DNA from: JBAROU01 sp049642385
Lineage (GTDB): Bacteria > Chloroflexota > Dehalococcoidia > DSTF01 > RBG-16-68-14
NCBI GenBank assembly: GCA_049642385.1
Contig: JBAROU010000171.1
Location: forward strand, 1 to 47,087
Reading direction: 5' to 3'
DNA: 47,087 bases
Shown: one piece after another, positions 39,141-47,087 of the stretch
Numbering within the stretch: position 1 is the stretch's first letter
Layout of the letters: each line of letters opens with the position of its first letter
Position numbers and translations under genes: made by a program
Notes under the pieces: model-generated
Seen by the model: the letters and a program-made list of their open reading frames with translations, nothing else
What the model was told of the DNA's origin: nothing
Database searches by the model: none

Positions 39141-39926
39141 ATGCTGGCTCAGCGCATCGCGAGCGCAGCCGTCGGCATCCCCCTCATCATCTTGCTTATC
39201 TGGGCCGGAGGCCCCTGGTACGCGGCCGCCGCGTCCCTCATCGTGCTGTTAGCTTCGTTCGAGTTCCAGGCCGTCCACCACAGCGATGGCACGCTCGGCC
39301 TGCTCGCGGCCGGCCTCGCCGCAGCGATGGCGGCGGGCGCGTTCGTCGGGCCGTTCTGGGTGTTTTGGTTCACGCTCGCCGGCGTGCTGATTCCCCTCGT
39401 CTGGGTGACCCTGCGCGGCGACACGGCGACTGGCCTCGCCGACTGGCAATGGGCGCTCAGCGGCATCCTGTACGTTGGGTTCCTGGGCTCACACATCGTG
39501 CTACTACGCGAGCTGTATGCTGGACGCGATCTCGTCTACCTTGCCGTCTTCGGCACCTTCGCCGTCGACACCACGGCCTACTTCGTCGGCCGGGAGTTCG
39601 GGCGGCGGAAGCTGGCGCCGGCCATCCGTCCGGGTAAGACGGTGGAAGGGACGCTGGGCGGTCTGCTCGGCGCGTTCCTCGTCGTGCTGCCGATGAACTA
39701 CCTGCTCGGCCTACGACTCGAGGCGGCGCTGATCGTGCCGCTTGCGCTGCTGATTTTCGTCGCCGCGGTGCTGGGCGATCTGGCGGAGTCGATGATCAAG
39801 CGGGGTATCCACATCAAGGACACGAGCGGCGCGATCCCGGGCCATGGCGGCTTCCTGGATCGGCTCGATAGCCTGCTCTTCACGATCCCCGTTGTATACT
39901 ACTATGTCATCTGGGTCGTGCCCTGA
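39141..39926 (+). CDS. cdsA: Phosphatidate cytidylyltransferase
   Basis: CdsA makes CDP-diacylglycerol for phospholipids. The 261-aa polytopic membrane protein has about seven spans and the family signature near the C-terminus: GDLAESMIKRGIHIKDTS, then IPGHGGFLDRLDS. It sits between uppS and dxr as in many bacterial genomes. Slightly shorter than E. coli CdsA (285). Confidence 0.96.
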   Translation: MLAQRIASAAVGIPLIILLIWAGGPWYAAAASLIVLLASFEFQAVHHSDGTLGLLAAGLAAAMAAGAFVGPFWVFWFTLAGVLIPLVWVTLRGDTATGLADWQWALSGILYVGFLGSHIVLLRELYAGRDLVYLAVFGTFAVDTTAYFVGREFGRRKLAPAIRPGKTVEGTLGGLLGAFLVVLPMNYLLGLRLEAALIVPLALLIFVAAVLGDLAESMIKRGIHIKDTSGAIPGHGGFLDRLDSLLFTIPVVYYYVIWVVP

Positions 39927-39930
39927 ACCC

Positions 39931-41082
39931 ATGAACACCAAACGGCTCGTCATCCTCGGCTCCACCGGCTCCATCGGCCAGCAGACGCTGGACGTCGTTC
40001 GCAGCATGCCCGATCGTTTCGAGGTGCTCGGCCTCGCGGCGGGGCGTAACGCGACGCTGCTTGCGGACCAGGCGCGCGCGTTCCGGCCGCGTCTCGTCTG
40101 GGCCGAGCGCGACGACGCACGCGCCGAGCTCGAGACCGCCTCCCGTCCGAAGGCGCGCTGGACGCCGCTCGAGGATCAGGCCGCGCATCCGGACGCCGAT
40201 ATCGTCGTCATCGGCACCGTCGGACGCGCCGGGCTGATGCCCACGCTCGCCGCGCTGCGCACGGGCAAGGCCGTCGTGCTGGCGAACAAAGAGGTGCTGG
40301 TCATGGCGGGCGCGATCGTCCAACAAGCAGCGAAGCGCGGCCGTGGTCAGCTCCGCCCCGTCGACAGCGAGCACAGCGCCCTCTGGCAGTGCCTCTGGGG
40401 CGAAGCGCCGAAGGCCGTATCGCGTCTGATCCTCACCGCTTCGGGCGGCGCCTTCCGCGACTACGCGCCCGACCAGCTCGACCAGGTCACGCCGGACGAA
40501 GCGCTGCGCCACCCGACCTGGCGGATGGGGCGCAAGATCACGATCGACACCGCGACGCTGATGAACAAGGGCTTCGAAGCGATCGAAGCGCGCTGGCTGT
40601 TCGACATCCCGCTCGAGCGCGTCGAGGTTGTGATGCACCGCGAGAGCATCGTCCACTCGCTCGTCGAGTTCGTCGACGGTTCGGTAAAGGCGCAGCTCGG
40701 CGAGCCCGACATGCGCCTGCCGATCTGCATCGCGCTCTGCTACCCGGAGCGCGTCGCGAACGACACGATGACGCCGCTCGACCTCGGTCGCATCGGAGCG
40801 CTCCACTTCGCGCCGCCGGACTTCCGGCGCTACCCGGCGCTGGGCCTGACGCTGCGCGCCGGGCGCAAGGGCGGCACCTACCCGGCCGCGCTCGCCGCCG
40901 CGGACGAGGTAGCGGTGAGCCACTTCCTGGCCGGACACCTGCGCTTCACCGACATCACGGGGCTGCTGGAGGACACGCTCAGCGCCCACGAATCAGGTTC
41001 GGATATGGTGCTGGACGAAGTACTTGCGGCCGACGCCTGGGCGCGGGGCTACGCAGAAGACTGGGTGCGAGCGAAAGTATAA
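39931..41082 (+). CDS. dxr: 1-deoxy-D-xylulose 5-phosphate reductoisomerase
   Basis: Dxr (IspC) makes MEP from DXP with NADPH, the first committed step of the MEP isoprenoid route. The 383-aa protein has GSTGSIGQQTLDVV, VLANKEVLVMAG, PVDSEHSALWQCL, LTASGGAFRD and TIDTATLMNKGFEAIEA, covering the NADPH and metal sites. The ATG at 39931 is four bases after cdsA. Residues 153-158 (RGRGQL) before the PVDSEHSA motif are more basic than I would expect. ispG, a later MEP step, is at 43039. Confidence 0.97.
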   Translation: MNTKRLVILGSTGSIGQQTLDVVRSMPDRFEVLGLAAGRNATLLADQARAFRPRLVWAERDDARAELETASRPKARWTPLEDQAAHPDADIVVIGTVGRAGLMPTLAALRTGKAVVLANKEVLVMAGAIVQQAAKRGRGQLRPVDSEHSALWQCLWGEAPKAVSRLILTASGGAFRDYAPDQLDQVTPDEALRHPTWRMGRKITIDTATLMNKGFEAIEARWLFDIPLERVEVVMHRESIVHSLVEFVDGSVKAQLGEPDMRLPICIALCYPERVANDTMTPLDLGRIGALHFAPPDFRRYPALGLTLRAGRKGGTYPAALAAADEVAVSHFLAGHLRFTDITGLLEDTLSAHESGSDMVLDEVLAADAWARGYAEDWVRAKV

Positions 41083-41098
41083 GTAGAGCCAACACGCT

Positions 41099-41157
41099 GT
41101 AGCTGCAGGGCTTCAGCCCTGCTGACAGCCAGGCAGACCTTCAGGGTTTGCGGCTAC
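41099..41157. repeat. REPIN-like double-hairpin repeat, second copy
   Basis: GTAGC (41099-41103) and GCTAC (41153-41157) form an outer stem. Inside are a perfect 8-bp hairpin (GCAGGGCT, loop TC, 41105-41122) and a second imperfect hairpin (about 41132-41150). Plan and the GCTTCAGC apex match the element at 3498-3554, though stem sequences differ. It lies between dxr and rseP. Confidence 0.65.
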
Positions 41158-41206
41158 GCGAATTACGACTAAACGACTTCATGCGTTACCATAAGAGCTG
41201 CTGCTA

Positions 41207-42412
41207 ATGGACGTCCTCACCCACTCGGTCCTGCCGTTTGTCCTCATACTTGTCGTGCTCGTCGTCGTGCATGAGCTGGGGCACTTCATCACCGCGCGCA
41301 TGGCGGGCGTCAAGGTGCTGGAGTTCGGGATCGGCTATCCACCCAAACTCTGGGGCATTACGCGCGGAGAGACGGAGTACACAATCAATGCGCTGCCACT
41401 GGGCGGCTTCGTCCGCCTGCTCGGTGAAGAAGATCCGGGCGACCCGCGCAGTCTCGCCGCCCAATCGCGCCTGACCCGCATCTTCGTGCTCTCGGCAGGC
41501 GCGTTCATGAACCTGATCCTCGCGATCATTCTGTTCGCCATGGCGTTGATGATCCCACACAACACCGATATCAGCCGCGCGAGCATCGTCGACGTCGTGC
41601 CGGGCAGCCCGGCCGCCAAAGCGGGCCTCCAGGCCGGCGACGTGATCTTCGCCATCAACCACCAAAACGTGCAGAACATCGCCGAGCTCGGTTATCGTAT
41701 CCGACTCCACCTGGGCGAGACGATCGACGTGCTCGTCAAGCGCCCCGGCACGAACGGCCTCGAAGATATCGAAGTGCCGGTGAAGGCGCGCTGGACGACG
41801 TCCACGTACGTCGACAAGGATGGCATCACGCGCAACCAGGGGCCGACCGGCATCACCATCTCGCCCCATTACGGCACACAAGAGCGGCTCACGCCGGAGG
41901 AGCAGGCGCAGATCAAGAAGGACCTCCAGCCCGGCGAGACGGTGCCCACCACCCGACTGATCCCCGCCTCCGAGACGCAGCGCTCGAATCCGTTGGCTGC
42001 GTTCAAGGAGGGCGCCATCCGCGCCTGGGAGTGGGTGATCTTCACGGTTAAGTGGATCATCTCGCTCGTCCTGTCCATGACGGGCGGCGGCCAAAGCGGC
42101 ATCGGCGAGGAGGGCGTGCGCGGGCCGGTAGGCATCGCCCAGATCACAGGCGATGTGGTCAAACAGGCTGGCTGGCAGTCGTTACTCGAGCTTGCCGCCG
42201 TGATCAGCATGAGCCTTGCTGCGCTCAACATCCTGCCGTTACCCATGCTGGACGGTGGTCGCGTCGCCTTTGTCGTCATCGAGCTCCTGCGCGGCGGTAA
42301 ACGCATCGCGCCTGAACGGGAGGCGATGGTGCACTTCGTGGGCCTCGTCGCCATCCTAGGGTTAGCCGTAGTGATTACCTACTTCGACGTCCTGCGGCTA
42401 TTCGAAGGGTAG
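41207..42412 (+). CDS. rseP: RIP zinc metalloprotease RseP (site-2 protease family)
   Basis: This 401-aa intramembrane protease cuts anti-sigma factors and signal peptide remnants. It has the zinc motif HELGH (His22, Glu23, His26) in the first span, NALPLGGFVRLLGE, a single PDZ domain (about 125-230, VVPGSPAAKAGLQAGDVIFAIN), and in the last part NILPLPMLDGGR with the third ligand Asp. Four spans. It follows dxr after 124 bases that hold a repeat. Confidence 0.95.
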   Translation: MDVLTHSVLPFVLILVVLVVVHELGHFITARMAGVKVLEFGIGYPPKLWGITRGETEYTINALPLGGFVRLLGEEDPGDPRSLAAQSRLTRIFVLSAGAFMNLILAIILFAMALMIPHNTDISRASIVDVVPGSPAAKAGLQAGDVIFAINHQNVQNIAELGYRIRLHLGETIDVLVKRPGTNGLEDIEVPVKARWTTSTYVDKDGITRNQGPTGITISPHYGTQERLTPEEQAQIKKDLQPGETVPTTRLIPASETQRSNPLAAFKEGAIRAWEWVIFTVKWIISLVLSMTGGGQSGIGEEGVRGPVGIAQITGDVVKQAGWQSLLELAAVISMSLAALNILPLPMLDGGRVAFVVIELLRGGKRIAPEREAMVHFVGLVAILGLAVVITYFDVLRLFEG

Positions 42413-42420
42413 CCGCTGGC

Positions 42421-42852
42421 ATGCCCAGCAAGGCCAAGCCCCAATCTCCCTCCAGCCTGATCGACGCGAGGATCAAGGAACTGGGCGACTGGCGAGGCAA
42501 GACTCTCGCGCGCGTCCGCGCTCTCATCAAACGGGCCGACCCCGAAGTGAGCGAGGAGGTGAAATGGAGAAAGCCGTCGAACCCGATGGGCGTCCCAGTG
42601 TGGTCCCACGACGGGATCATCTGCACCGGCGAGACCTACAAAAACAAGGTGAAATTCACCTTCTTCAAGGGAGGCTCTCTCGAGGATCCAGCGGGTCTCT
42701 TCAACGCCAGCCTCGAAGGCAACGCGAGGCGCGCTATTGACCTCAATGAGGGAGATGAGATCGACGAGGGGGCCTTCAAGTCCCTCGTCCGCGCCGCAGC
42801 GGCCCTGAACGCGTCCTCAGCAAAGCCAAGCTCGCGGGGCCGGTCGGGATAG
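42421..42852 (+). CDS. DUF1801-like small protein
   Basis: This 143-aa soluble protein resembles the DUF1801/YdhG family: IDARIKELGDWRGKTLARVRALIKRADPE, EEVKWRKPSNPMGVPVWSHDG, ICTGETYKNKVKFTFFKGGSL and LVRAAAALN. Function in the family is not established; structures suggest a small ligand-binding fold. It begins eight bases after rseP but reads like accessory DNA between rseP and ispG, next to a gene remnant. Confidence 0.75.
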   Translation: MPSKAKPQSPSSLIDARIKELGDWRGKTLARVRALIKRADPEVSEEVKWRKPSNPMGVPVWSHDGIICTGETYKNKVKFTFFKGGSLEDPAGLFNASLEGNARRAIDLNEGDEIDEGAFKSLVRAAAALNASSAKPSSRGRSG

Positions 42853-42926
42853 GCGTGTCATGGGTAAATGCCTGTGCCCAAAGGAATTTCTTCCAAGGAC
42901 CGACTGCTGACACAAGGAGCATAGTA

Positions 42927-43031
42927 ATGGCCAGTAGAGCGCGCAAAGCCTTTGATGAGAATGTCAAGGGCGTAGAGCGACTCCTGGAGATAGCTTCACT
43001 TTCCCCACGCGCCCACATCGCGCTACCCTAG
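42927..43031 (+). pseudogene. N-terminal remnant, possibly of a HEPN-domain protein
   Basis: With AAGGAG upstream, ATG 42927 opens a 34-codon frame beginning MASRARKAFDENVKGVERLL. That start resembles proteins I recall with a RiboL-PSP-HEPN domain, which are normally about 200 aa or longer. After SLSPRAHIALP a TAG ends it, seven bases before ispG. The best reading is a gene truncated by deletion; a true micropeptide is also possible. The family call rests on a short match. Confidence 0.4.
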
Positions 43032-43038
43032 AGCCGCC

Positions 43039-44202
43039 ATGACCCAACGGCGCGTTACCAAACCCGTCTTCATCGGCGACGTACAGGTCGGCGGCGACGC
43101 GCCCATCATCGTCCAGTCGATGACGGCCACCGACACCGCCGACGTCCAGGCCACGCTCCGTCAGGTGGCCGAGCTGGCCGACCTCGGCTGCGAGGTCGTG
43201 CGCATCGCCGTACCCGACAAGGAAGCCGCGGCCGCGCTGCCGGATATCGTCCGGCAGACGCCGGTGCCCCTCATCGCTGACATCCACTTCGACTACCGCT
43301 GGGCGCTCGCCTCGCTCAAGGCGGGCATCCACGCGCTGCGCCTGAATCCGGGTAACATCCGCGATCCCGAGAAGGTGCGCACCGTCGTCCGCGAGGCGAA
43401 GGAGCGCGACGTGCCGATCCGCATCGGTGTGAACGCCGGCTCGCTGCCGCCGCTGCCACCGCTCGAAGAGGGCGAGCTGCCGCCCCCCATGCACGAGCGC
43501 ATGGTGGACGCAGCGATGTGGGAGATCGCCATCCTGGAAGAGATGGGCTTCGACGCGATCAAGATCTCACTCAAGGCGTTCGATGTGCCGACGATGGTCG
43601 CCGCCTACCGCGCGCTCGCGCCGAAGGTGCCCTATCCGTTCCACCTCGGCGTCACCGAAGCCGGCACGCCGCGCGCGGGCTCCGTCCGCAGCGCGATCGG
43701 CATCGGCATCCTGCTCTCGGAGGGCGTCGGCGACACGATCCGCGTGTCGCTCGCGGCCGACCCGAAGGAAGAGCTACCGGTCTGCTGGGACATCCTCTCG
43801 TCGCTCAACCTGCGCCAGCGCGGCCCGACGATCGTCGCCTGCCCCACCTGCGGGCGTATCGAGATCGAGCTAATCCCGCTGGCGAACAAAGTCGAGGAGC
43901 ACTTCCAGAAGCTGGGCAAGCCGATCACCGTCGCCGTCATGGGCTGTGTCGTGAACGGCCCCGGCGAGGCGAAGATGGCCGACCTGGGCATCGCGGGCGG
44001 CAAGGGCCGGGGCGTGATCTTCCGCAAAGGCCAGGTCATCAAGACGGTCGATGAGAAGGACTTCCTGCCCGCGCTGATCGAGGAGGGCGACAAGGTCATC
44101 GCCGAGCTCGAAGCGAACGGCAACGGCGCAGCCCCAACCGGCGATGCGCCAGACCCCGTGATCCCCATCCAAGAGATTCCCGCCAGCACCGCGGAGCGCT
44201 AG
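43039..44202 (+). CDS. ispG: 4-hydroxy-3-methylbut-2-en-1-yl diphosphate synthase
   Basis: IspG (GcpE) reduces MEcPP to HMBPP in the MEP route using a 4Fe-4S cluster. The 387-aa protein has IIVQSMTATDTAD, LIADIHFDYRWAL, LRLNPGNI, HLGVTEAGTPRAG, and the cluster cysteines in ACPTCGR and GCVVNGPGE. It lacks the extra domain of plant-type IspG. A Pro/Glu-rich stretch (PPLPPLEEGELPPP, about 136-149) lies in a loop. With dxr it puts two MEP steps in this region. Confidence 0.96.
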   Translation: MTQRRVTKPVFIGDVQVGGDAPIIVQSMTATDTADVQATLRQVAELADLGCEVVRIAVPDKEAAAALPDIVRQTPVPLIADIHFDYRWALASLKAGIHALRLNPGNIRDPEKVRTVVREAKERDVPIRIGVNAGSLPPLPPLEEGELPPPMHERMVDAAMWEIAILEEMGFDAIKISLKAFDVPTMVAAYRALAPKVPYPFHLGVTEAGTPRAGSVRSAIGIGILLSEGVGDTIRVSLAADPKEELPVCWDILSSLNLRQRGPTIVACPTCGRIEIELIPLANKVEEHFQKLGKPITVAVMGCVVNGPGEAKMADLGIAGGKGRGVIFRKGQVIKTVDEKDFLPALIEEGDKVIAELEANGNGAAPTGDAPDPVIPIQEIPASTAER

Positions 44203-44209
44203 CCGCCCC

Positions 44210-44497
44210 ATGCCCTGGGAAGCGCTCGCGCTGACCGCCGTCCTCGCCCTCTGGGGACTGCTCGGCACGTCGAGTTGGTTCGTTGCGCTGCTCGGCACCA
44301 GGCCGCCGCGCATCGGACTGCTCGCGTTCGTGCTGGCGTTCGCCGCAGGGATCGGCGGCGGCGCACTGATACCCGCGCTCGGCTACAACGATGCGGGGGG
44401 CTTCTGGGTAAGCCTGATCACCGCCTTCGCCATGGGCACGTTCGTCTGCGCCGGCGCGCTGCAGCAGGCCGACCAGCTAAAGAAGGAACGTTCATGA
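44210..44497 (+). CDS. Small three-span membrane protein, unknown
   Basis: This 95-aa protein is mostly hydrophobic, with spans at about 4-28, 36-55 and 62-84, and a charged end (QQADQLKKERS). It starts seven bases after ispG and is likely co-transcribed with it. No family recognised. Confidence 0.65.
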   Translation: MPWEALALTAVLALWGLLGTSSWFVALLGTRPPRIGLLAFVLAFAAGIGGGALIPALGYNDAGGFWVSLITAFAMGTFVCAGALQQADQLKKERS

Positions 44498-44531
44498 AGG
44501 TCGCGACGATGCTCTCGTCCGGAGGTGAGCA

Positions 44532-44996
44532 ATGGTGACCAACCGGTCGGCGCCGCCAGGAACGATCGTACCGAGCCTGATCTACGAAGACGCAAACGAA
44601 GCGATCTCATGGCTGTGCGACACGTTCGGCTTTACAGAGATCTTACGTTGGGGGTCGGACGACGCGCCCACTGCCCAGCTTGCCATTAGTGGGGGTGCGA
44701 TCTTCGTCACCGGCCCGCGGGTGGGCCACGGCTCGGCTGACCGTCTAGCGTTTCGGCCGCCACGACCCGATGAGCTCAGCCACACCGTGATGGTCGAGGT
44801 CGAAGACGTCGACCGCCATTACGAACGCGCAACGGAACGCGGCGCGCGCATCCTCCTGCCGATCAAGACGCACCCATTCGGTGAGCGCCAGTACTCGACG
44901 CTGGACCTCGGCGGTCACCTGTGGACGTTCACCCAGTCTGTCGCCGATGTCGCTCCTGAGGAGTGGGGCGGGCGGCTACCCACGGAGCGCGCATGA
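44532..44996 (+). CDS. VOC-superfamily (glyoxalase/PhnB-like) protein
   Basis: This 154-aa protein has the vicinal-oxygen-chelate fold pattern: VPSLIYEDANEAISWLCDTFGFTE, then LSHTVMVEVEDVDRHYERATERGARIL and FGERQYSTLDLGGHLWTF. The family includes glyoxalases, resistance proteins and PhnB-like proteins; the reaction cannot be assigned. GGAGGTGAG stands before the ATG. Its stop overlaps the isomerase-like gene (ATGA). Confidence 0.85.
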   Translation: MVTNRSAPPGTIVPSLIYEDANEAISWLCDTFGFTEILRWGSDDAPTAQLAISGGAIFVTGPRVGHGSADRLAFRPPRPDELSHTVMVEVEDVDRHYERATERGARILLPIKTHPFGERQYSTLDLGGHLWTFTQSVADVAPEEWGGRLPTERA

Positions 44997-45904
44997 ACTA
45001 CGCGCTCTCTACCATGTGGTCGCAGCAAGACCGCTTCGCCGACATCGCCGAATTCGCGCGCGTGGCCGAAGCGATGGGCTACGACGCGATCGAGGTGAGC
45101 CACGTCACGAACGCGGAGAAGCTCGACCGGCTGATCGACGACGCGAGCGTCCGGCTCTCCGGCTTGCACGCTCCAACACCCTACGAGCGCGTCGGCAACA
45201 AGCCGAACAGCGACCTCAACCTCGCCGCGCTCGACGAGACCGAGCGCCGCACGGCCATCGACCACACCAAGCGCACGATGGACTACGCCGCTCGCGCGGG
45301 CGCGCGCTACATCGTGGTGCACCTGGGCCACGTCGGAACGGACCTCGTGCAGGCGGAGCGCACGCTACGCAAGCTCTGGGACGGCGGCACACGCGAGGGC
45401 GCGGACGTCGATGCCGCGCGGCGCGAAACGATGGAGTGGCGCGCCGAACACGCACCGGCGCACCTCGAGCACGCGAAGGAGACGCTCGTCGAGCTGGTCG
45501 CCTACGCGAGCGATCGCGGGCTGGCCATCGGACTGGAGAACCGGCTCCACCACCAGGAGTTCCCGCTGCCACACGAGGCGCTCGATCTCGTCTCGGACTA
45601 CCCGCCGGACAAGGTCGGGTACTGGCACGACGTCGGCCACGCCGAGGTGCAGTGGCGTCTCGGCTTTGTCGACAAGCACGCCTGGCTCGACACGGTCGGC
45701 CAGCGCACCATCGGCGCGCACCTCCACGACGTGGACGGCATCGGTGACCACCGCGCGCCCGGCCGCGGCGACGTGGAGTGGGACTACATCGCGCGCGGCC
45801 TGCCCAAGGACGCCCTCCGCGTGTTCGAGATCAATCAGCGCCAGCCGGACGACGCCGTCGCCGGCGCCATCGCCTTCCTGCGCGAACGCGGCGTCGTCGA
45901 ATAA
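44993..45904 (+). CDS. Sugar phosphate isomerase/epimerase-like TIM-barrel protein
   Basis: This 303-aa AP-endonuclease-2/xylose-isomerase-like barrel has FARVAEAMGYDAIEVSHV, RYIVVHLGHVG, GLAIGLENRLHHQEFP, VGYWHDVGHAEVQ and GAHLHDVDGIGDHRAPGRG, supplying the Glu/His/Asp metal ligands of the family. It may act on a sugar or inositol derivative. The ATG at 44993 overlaps the VOC stop and so is preferred to an upstream start at 44963. Confidence 0.87.
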   Translation: MNYALSTMWSQQDRFADIAEFARVAEAMGYDAIEVSHVTNAEKLDRLIDDASVRLSGLHAPTPYERVGNKPNSDLNLAALDETERRTAIDHTKRTMDYAARAGARYIVVHLGHVGTDLVQAERTLRKLWDGGTREGADVDAARRETMEWRAEHAPAHLEHAKETLVELVAYASDRGLAIGLENRLHHQEFPLPHEALDLVSDYPPDKVGYWHDVGHAEVQWRLGFVDKHAWLDTVGQRTIGAHLHDVDGIGDHRAPGRGDVEWDYIARGLPKDALRVFEINQRQPDDAVAGAIAFLRERGVVE

Positions 45905-45977
45905 TCGAACCACTCCCACGCCCGGCTGCAGTCACGGACAAGTACGCTGCTGCGCATCTCGGACCCGACGAGAACAC

Positions 45978-46826
45978 CTATCCCTGGCGCTTCAGCTTGC
46001 CGGTGCGCTTGGCGTACGCCTCTGCCCACGTGAAGACGAGTACGCTTACCGGCACCAGCACCACGCCGAAGAGCGCCAGCGCGCCCAGCGTCGGCCCGAG
46101 GTCCACGACGCCCTGGCCGTCGATCATTGCGTCGCGGATGCCGTCCAGGATGTACGTTGCGGGCGAGAGGAACGAGACCGCTCGCAGCCACGCCGGCAGC
46201 ACATCGATCTCATAGTACACGCCGGAGACAAGCAGCAGCGACGCCTGCACCATCATGCTGATCTGCGAGCCGCGCTCCGGATAGAGCAGCGGCAGCACAC
46301 CCGCGAGCACCGCCAACGCCGCGACGCTCACGCTGCCGACGACGACGACGGACAGCGTTCCGACAACGTTCACCTGCGAAAAGTCCACGTGGAAGAACAG
46401 CAGCGCGATCGCGAAAATGAGCGACGTCCGGATAGCGCCGTTCAGCACGCCGAAGACCGACATCCCCAGCAGGTGCAGTGCGCGCGGTACCGGCGCCATC
46501 AACGTGTGCTCGATCGTGCCTTCCCAGCGCTCCCATTGGACGACGAGGCTGATGTCGTCCAGCACCGCCGACAGGTACGCCCACACAAGCGTACCGATCA
46601 GGAGAAACAGCACCAGCCGCGCCGCCACGTCCGACGACGCCTCGCCGCGCCGGCCCAGCTCCTCGGCGATAAACGTGATCGCGAGCGTGTTCACCACGCC
46701 GTAGACCAGCCAGACCAGCTCCCAACCCCAGTAACGCTTCCATAGGTTCGTCTGCCGCTCAACGAACGCCATCGACAACGACCACGGCGAGCCGGGCGCG
46801 AACATTCGGCCCGTAATACTAGCCAT
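45978..46826 (-). CDS. ABC-2 type transporter permease
   Basis: This 282-aa membrane protein has six predicted spans and the ABC-2 pattern: RYWGWELVWLVYGVVNTLAITF, WERWEGTIEHTLMAPVPR, GVYYEIDVLPAWLRAVSFLSPATYILDGIR. It would form a drug, lipid or polysaccharide exporter with the ATPase that precedes it. The ATG at 46826 overlaps the ATPase stop by eight bases and has AGGAGG nine bases upstream. Substrate unknown. The 73-base gap to the convergent gene at 45904 holds nothing recognisable. Confidence 0.9.
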   Translation of the reverse strand: MASITGRMFAPGSPWSLSMAFVERQTNLWKRYWGWELVWLVYGVVNTLAITFIAEELGRRGEASSDVAARLVLFLLIGTLVWAYLSAVLDDISLVVQWERWEGTIEHTLMAPVPRALHLLGMSVFGVLNGAIRTSLIFAIALLFFHVDFSQVNVVGTLSVVVVGSVSVAALAVLAGVLPLLYPERGSQISMMVQASLLLVSGVYYEIDVLPAWLRAVSFLSPATYILDGIRDAMIDGQGVVDLGPTLGALALFGVVLVPVSVLVFTWAEAYAKRTGKLKRQG

Positions 46827-47087
46827 GCACCAACACCTCCTCATCCTCCTCGATGCTCTTACCGGTCACTTCGAAGAACACCGTCTCCATCGAAACGTCC
46901 TCGAGTCGCCGCCCGTTCGCCGTGCGCTGCCGCAGCTCAAGCGGCGTGCCCTCCGTGACGATCCGACCGCCGACGATGAACGCGATGCGGTCGCAGAGGC
47001 GCTCGGCTTCGTCCATGTCGTGCGTCGTGAGCAGGATCGTCGCGTCGTGCTGCTCGCGGACGTCCAGGATGAAGCGCTGCACATCGC
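46819..47087 (-). CDS. ABC transporter ATPase, C-terminal part (cut by window edge)
   Basis: Only the last 88 codons or so are present; the gene continues past 47087. Visible are ILLTTHDMDEAERLCDRIAFI, the H-loop region, and GGRIVTEGTPLELRQR, typical of DrrA/CcmA-like exporter ATPases. Walker A, Walker B and the signature motif lie outside the window. It would drive the permease encoded next. Confidence 0.9.
   Translation of the reverse strand, partial: DVQRFILDVREQHDATILLTTHDMDEAERLCDRIAFIVGGRIVTEGTPLELRQRTANGRRLEDVSMETVFFEVTGKSIEEDEEVLVHG

Noticed and set aside
44494..44538. 14-codon frame bridging the three-span protein and the VOC gene by ATGA overlaps
   Set aside because: It contains the VOC ribosome-binding site and is too short to support; probably chance.

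Overview
This 47 kb window is high-GC (roughly 63-66 percent by eye), densely coded bacterial chromosome. No phage, plasmid, rRNA or tRNA genes were seen, and no gap between genes exceeds about 200 bases. Gene content and protein style fit a Chloroflexota bacterium, perhaps Dehalococcoidia-like: a mycobacterial-type CysO/CysM/Mec cysteine route, a CysA2-like rhodanese, a short EF-Ts, and GTAG-hairpin intergenic repeats. This taxonomic reading is an inference and was not tested.

Layout. (1) 77-7660, minus strand: purine genes purF, purM and purH (no purN between the last two), two ALG5-like family 2 glycosyltransferases, a zinc-type CDF exporter and a small membrane protein. (2) 7767-8233, plus strand: a zinc-ribbon protein and a small membrane protein. 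(3) 8230-10327, minus: folK, folP and an aquaporin. (4) 10340-21655, minus: a long co-directional sulfur block. In transcription order it contains a rhodanese, cysH (APS reductase), cysC, sat, a Na/Pi-cotransporter-like membrane protein, an Rrf2 regulator, cysK, a ubiquitin-like-domain/E1 fusion (MoeB type), cysO, cysM, a PPOX-fold protein, a 123-aa unknown, a JAMM peptidase (Mec type), OsmC and a methyltransferase. (5) 21771-29963: a lipid kinase, recF, a coiled-coil unknown, two tandem sulfotransferase-like genes and a hybrid histidine kinase. (6) 30132-35550: an L,D-transpeptidase lipoprotein, a 55-aa membrane protein coupled to a YdjM-like protein, a glycerophosphodiesterase, and a UgpC/UgpA/UgpE-type ABC importer without a binding protein. 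(7) 35687-44202: the conserved rpsB-tsf-pyrH-frr-uppS-cdsA-dxr-rseP-ispG region. (8) To the end: a VOC protein, a TIM-barrel isomerase and an ABC-2 exporter cut by the window edge.

The most interesting system is in block 4. Sulfate would be activated (Sat) and reduced (CysH), and sulfide could be used by CysK. A second, protein-bound route is also encoded: a small sulfur carrier (CysO), an activating enzyme (MoeB), a sulfur donor (rhodanese), an O-phosphoserine-type CysM and a JAMM peptidase that would release cysteine. Two features are unusual. The E1 enzyme carries its own ubiquitin-like carrier at the N-terminus, in one chain. The free CysO has two extra residues after its Gly-Gly. Neither carrier could therefore be activated until cut, which suggests that the peptidase acts both to mature carriers and to release cysteine.

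Other notable points are REPIN-like repeats carrying GTAG feet, a REP-like tract read in frame inside purM, a consensus sigma70 promoter next to a palindrome before cysH, a strong hairpin in the rpsB leader, a probable CTG start in the ABC ATPase, and a 34-codon gene remnant before ispG.
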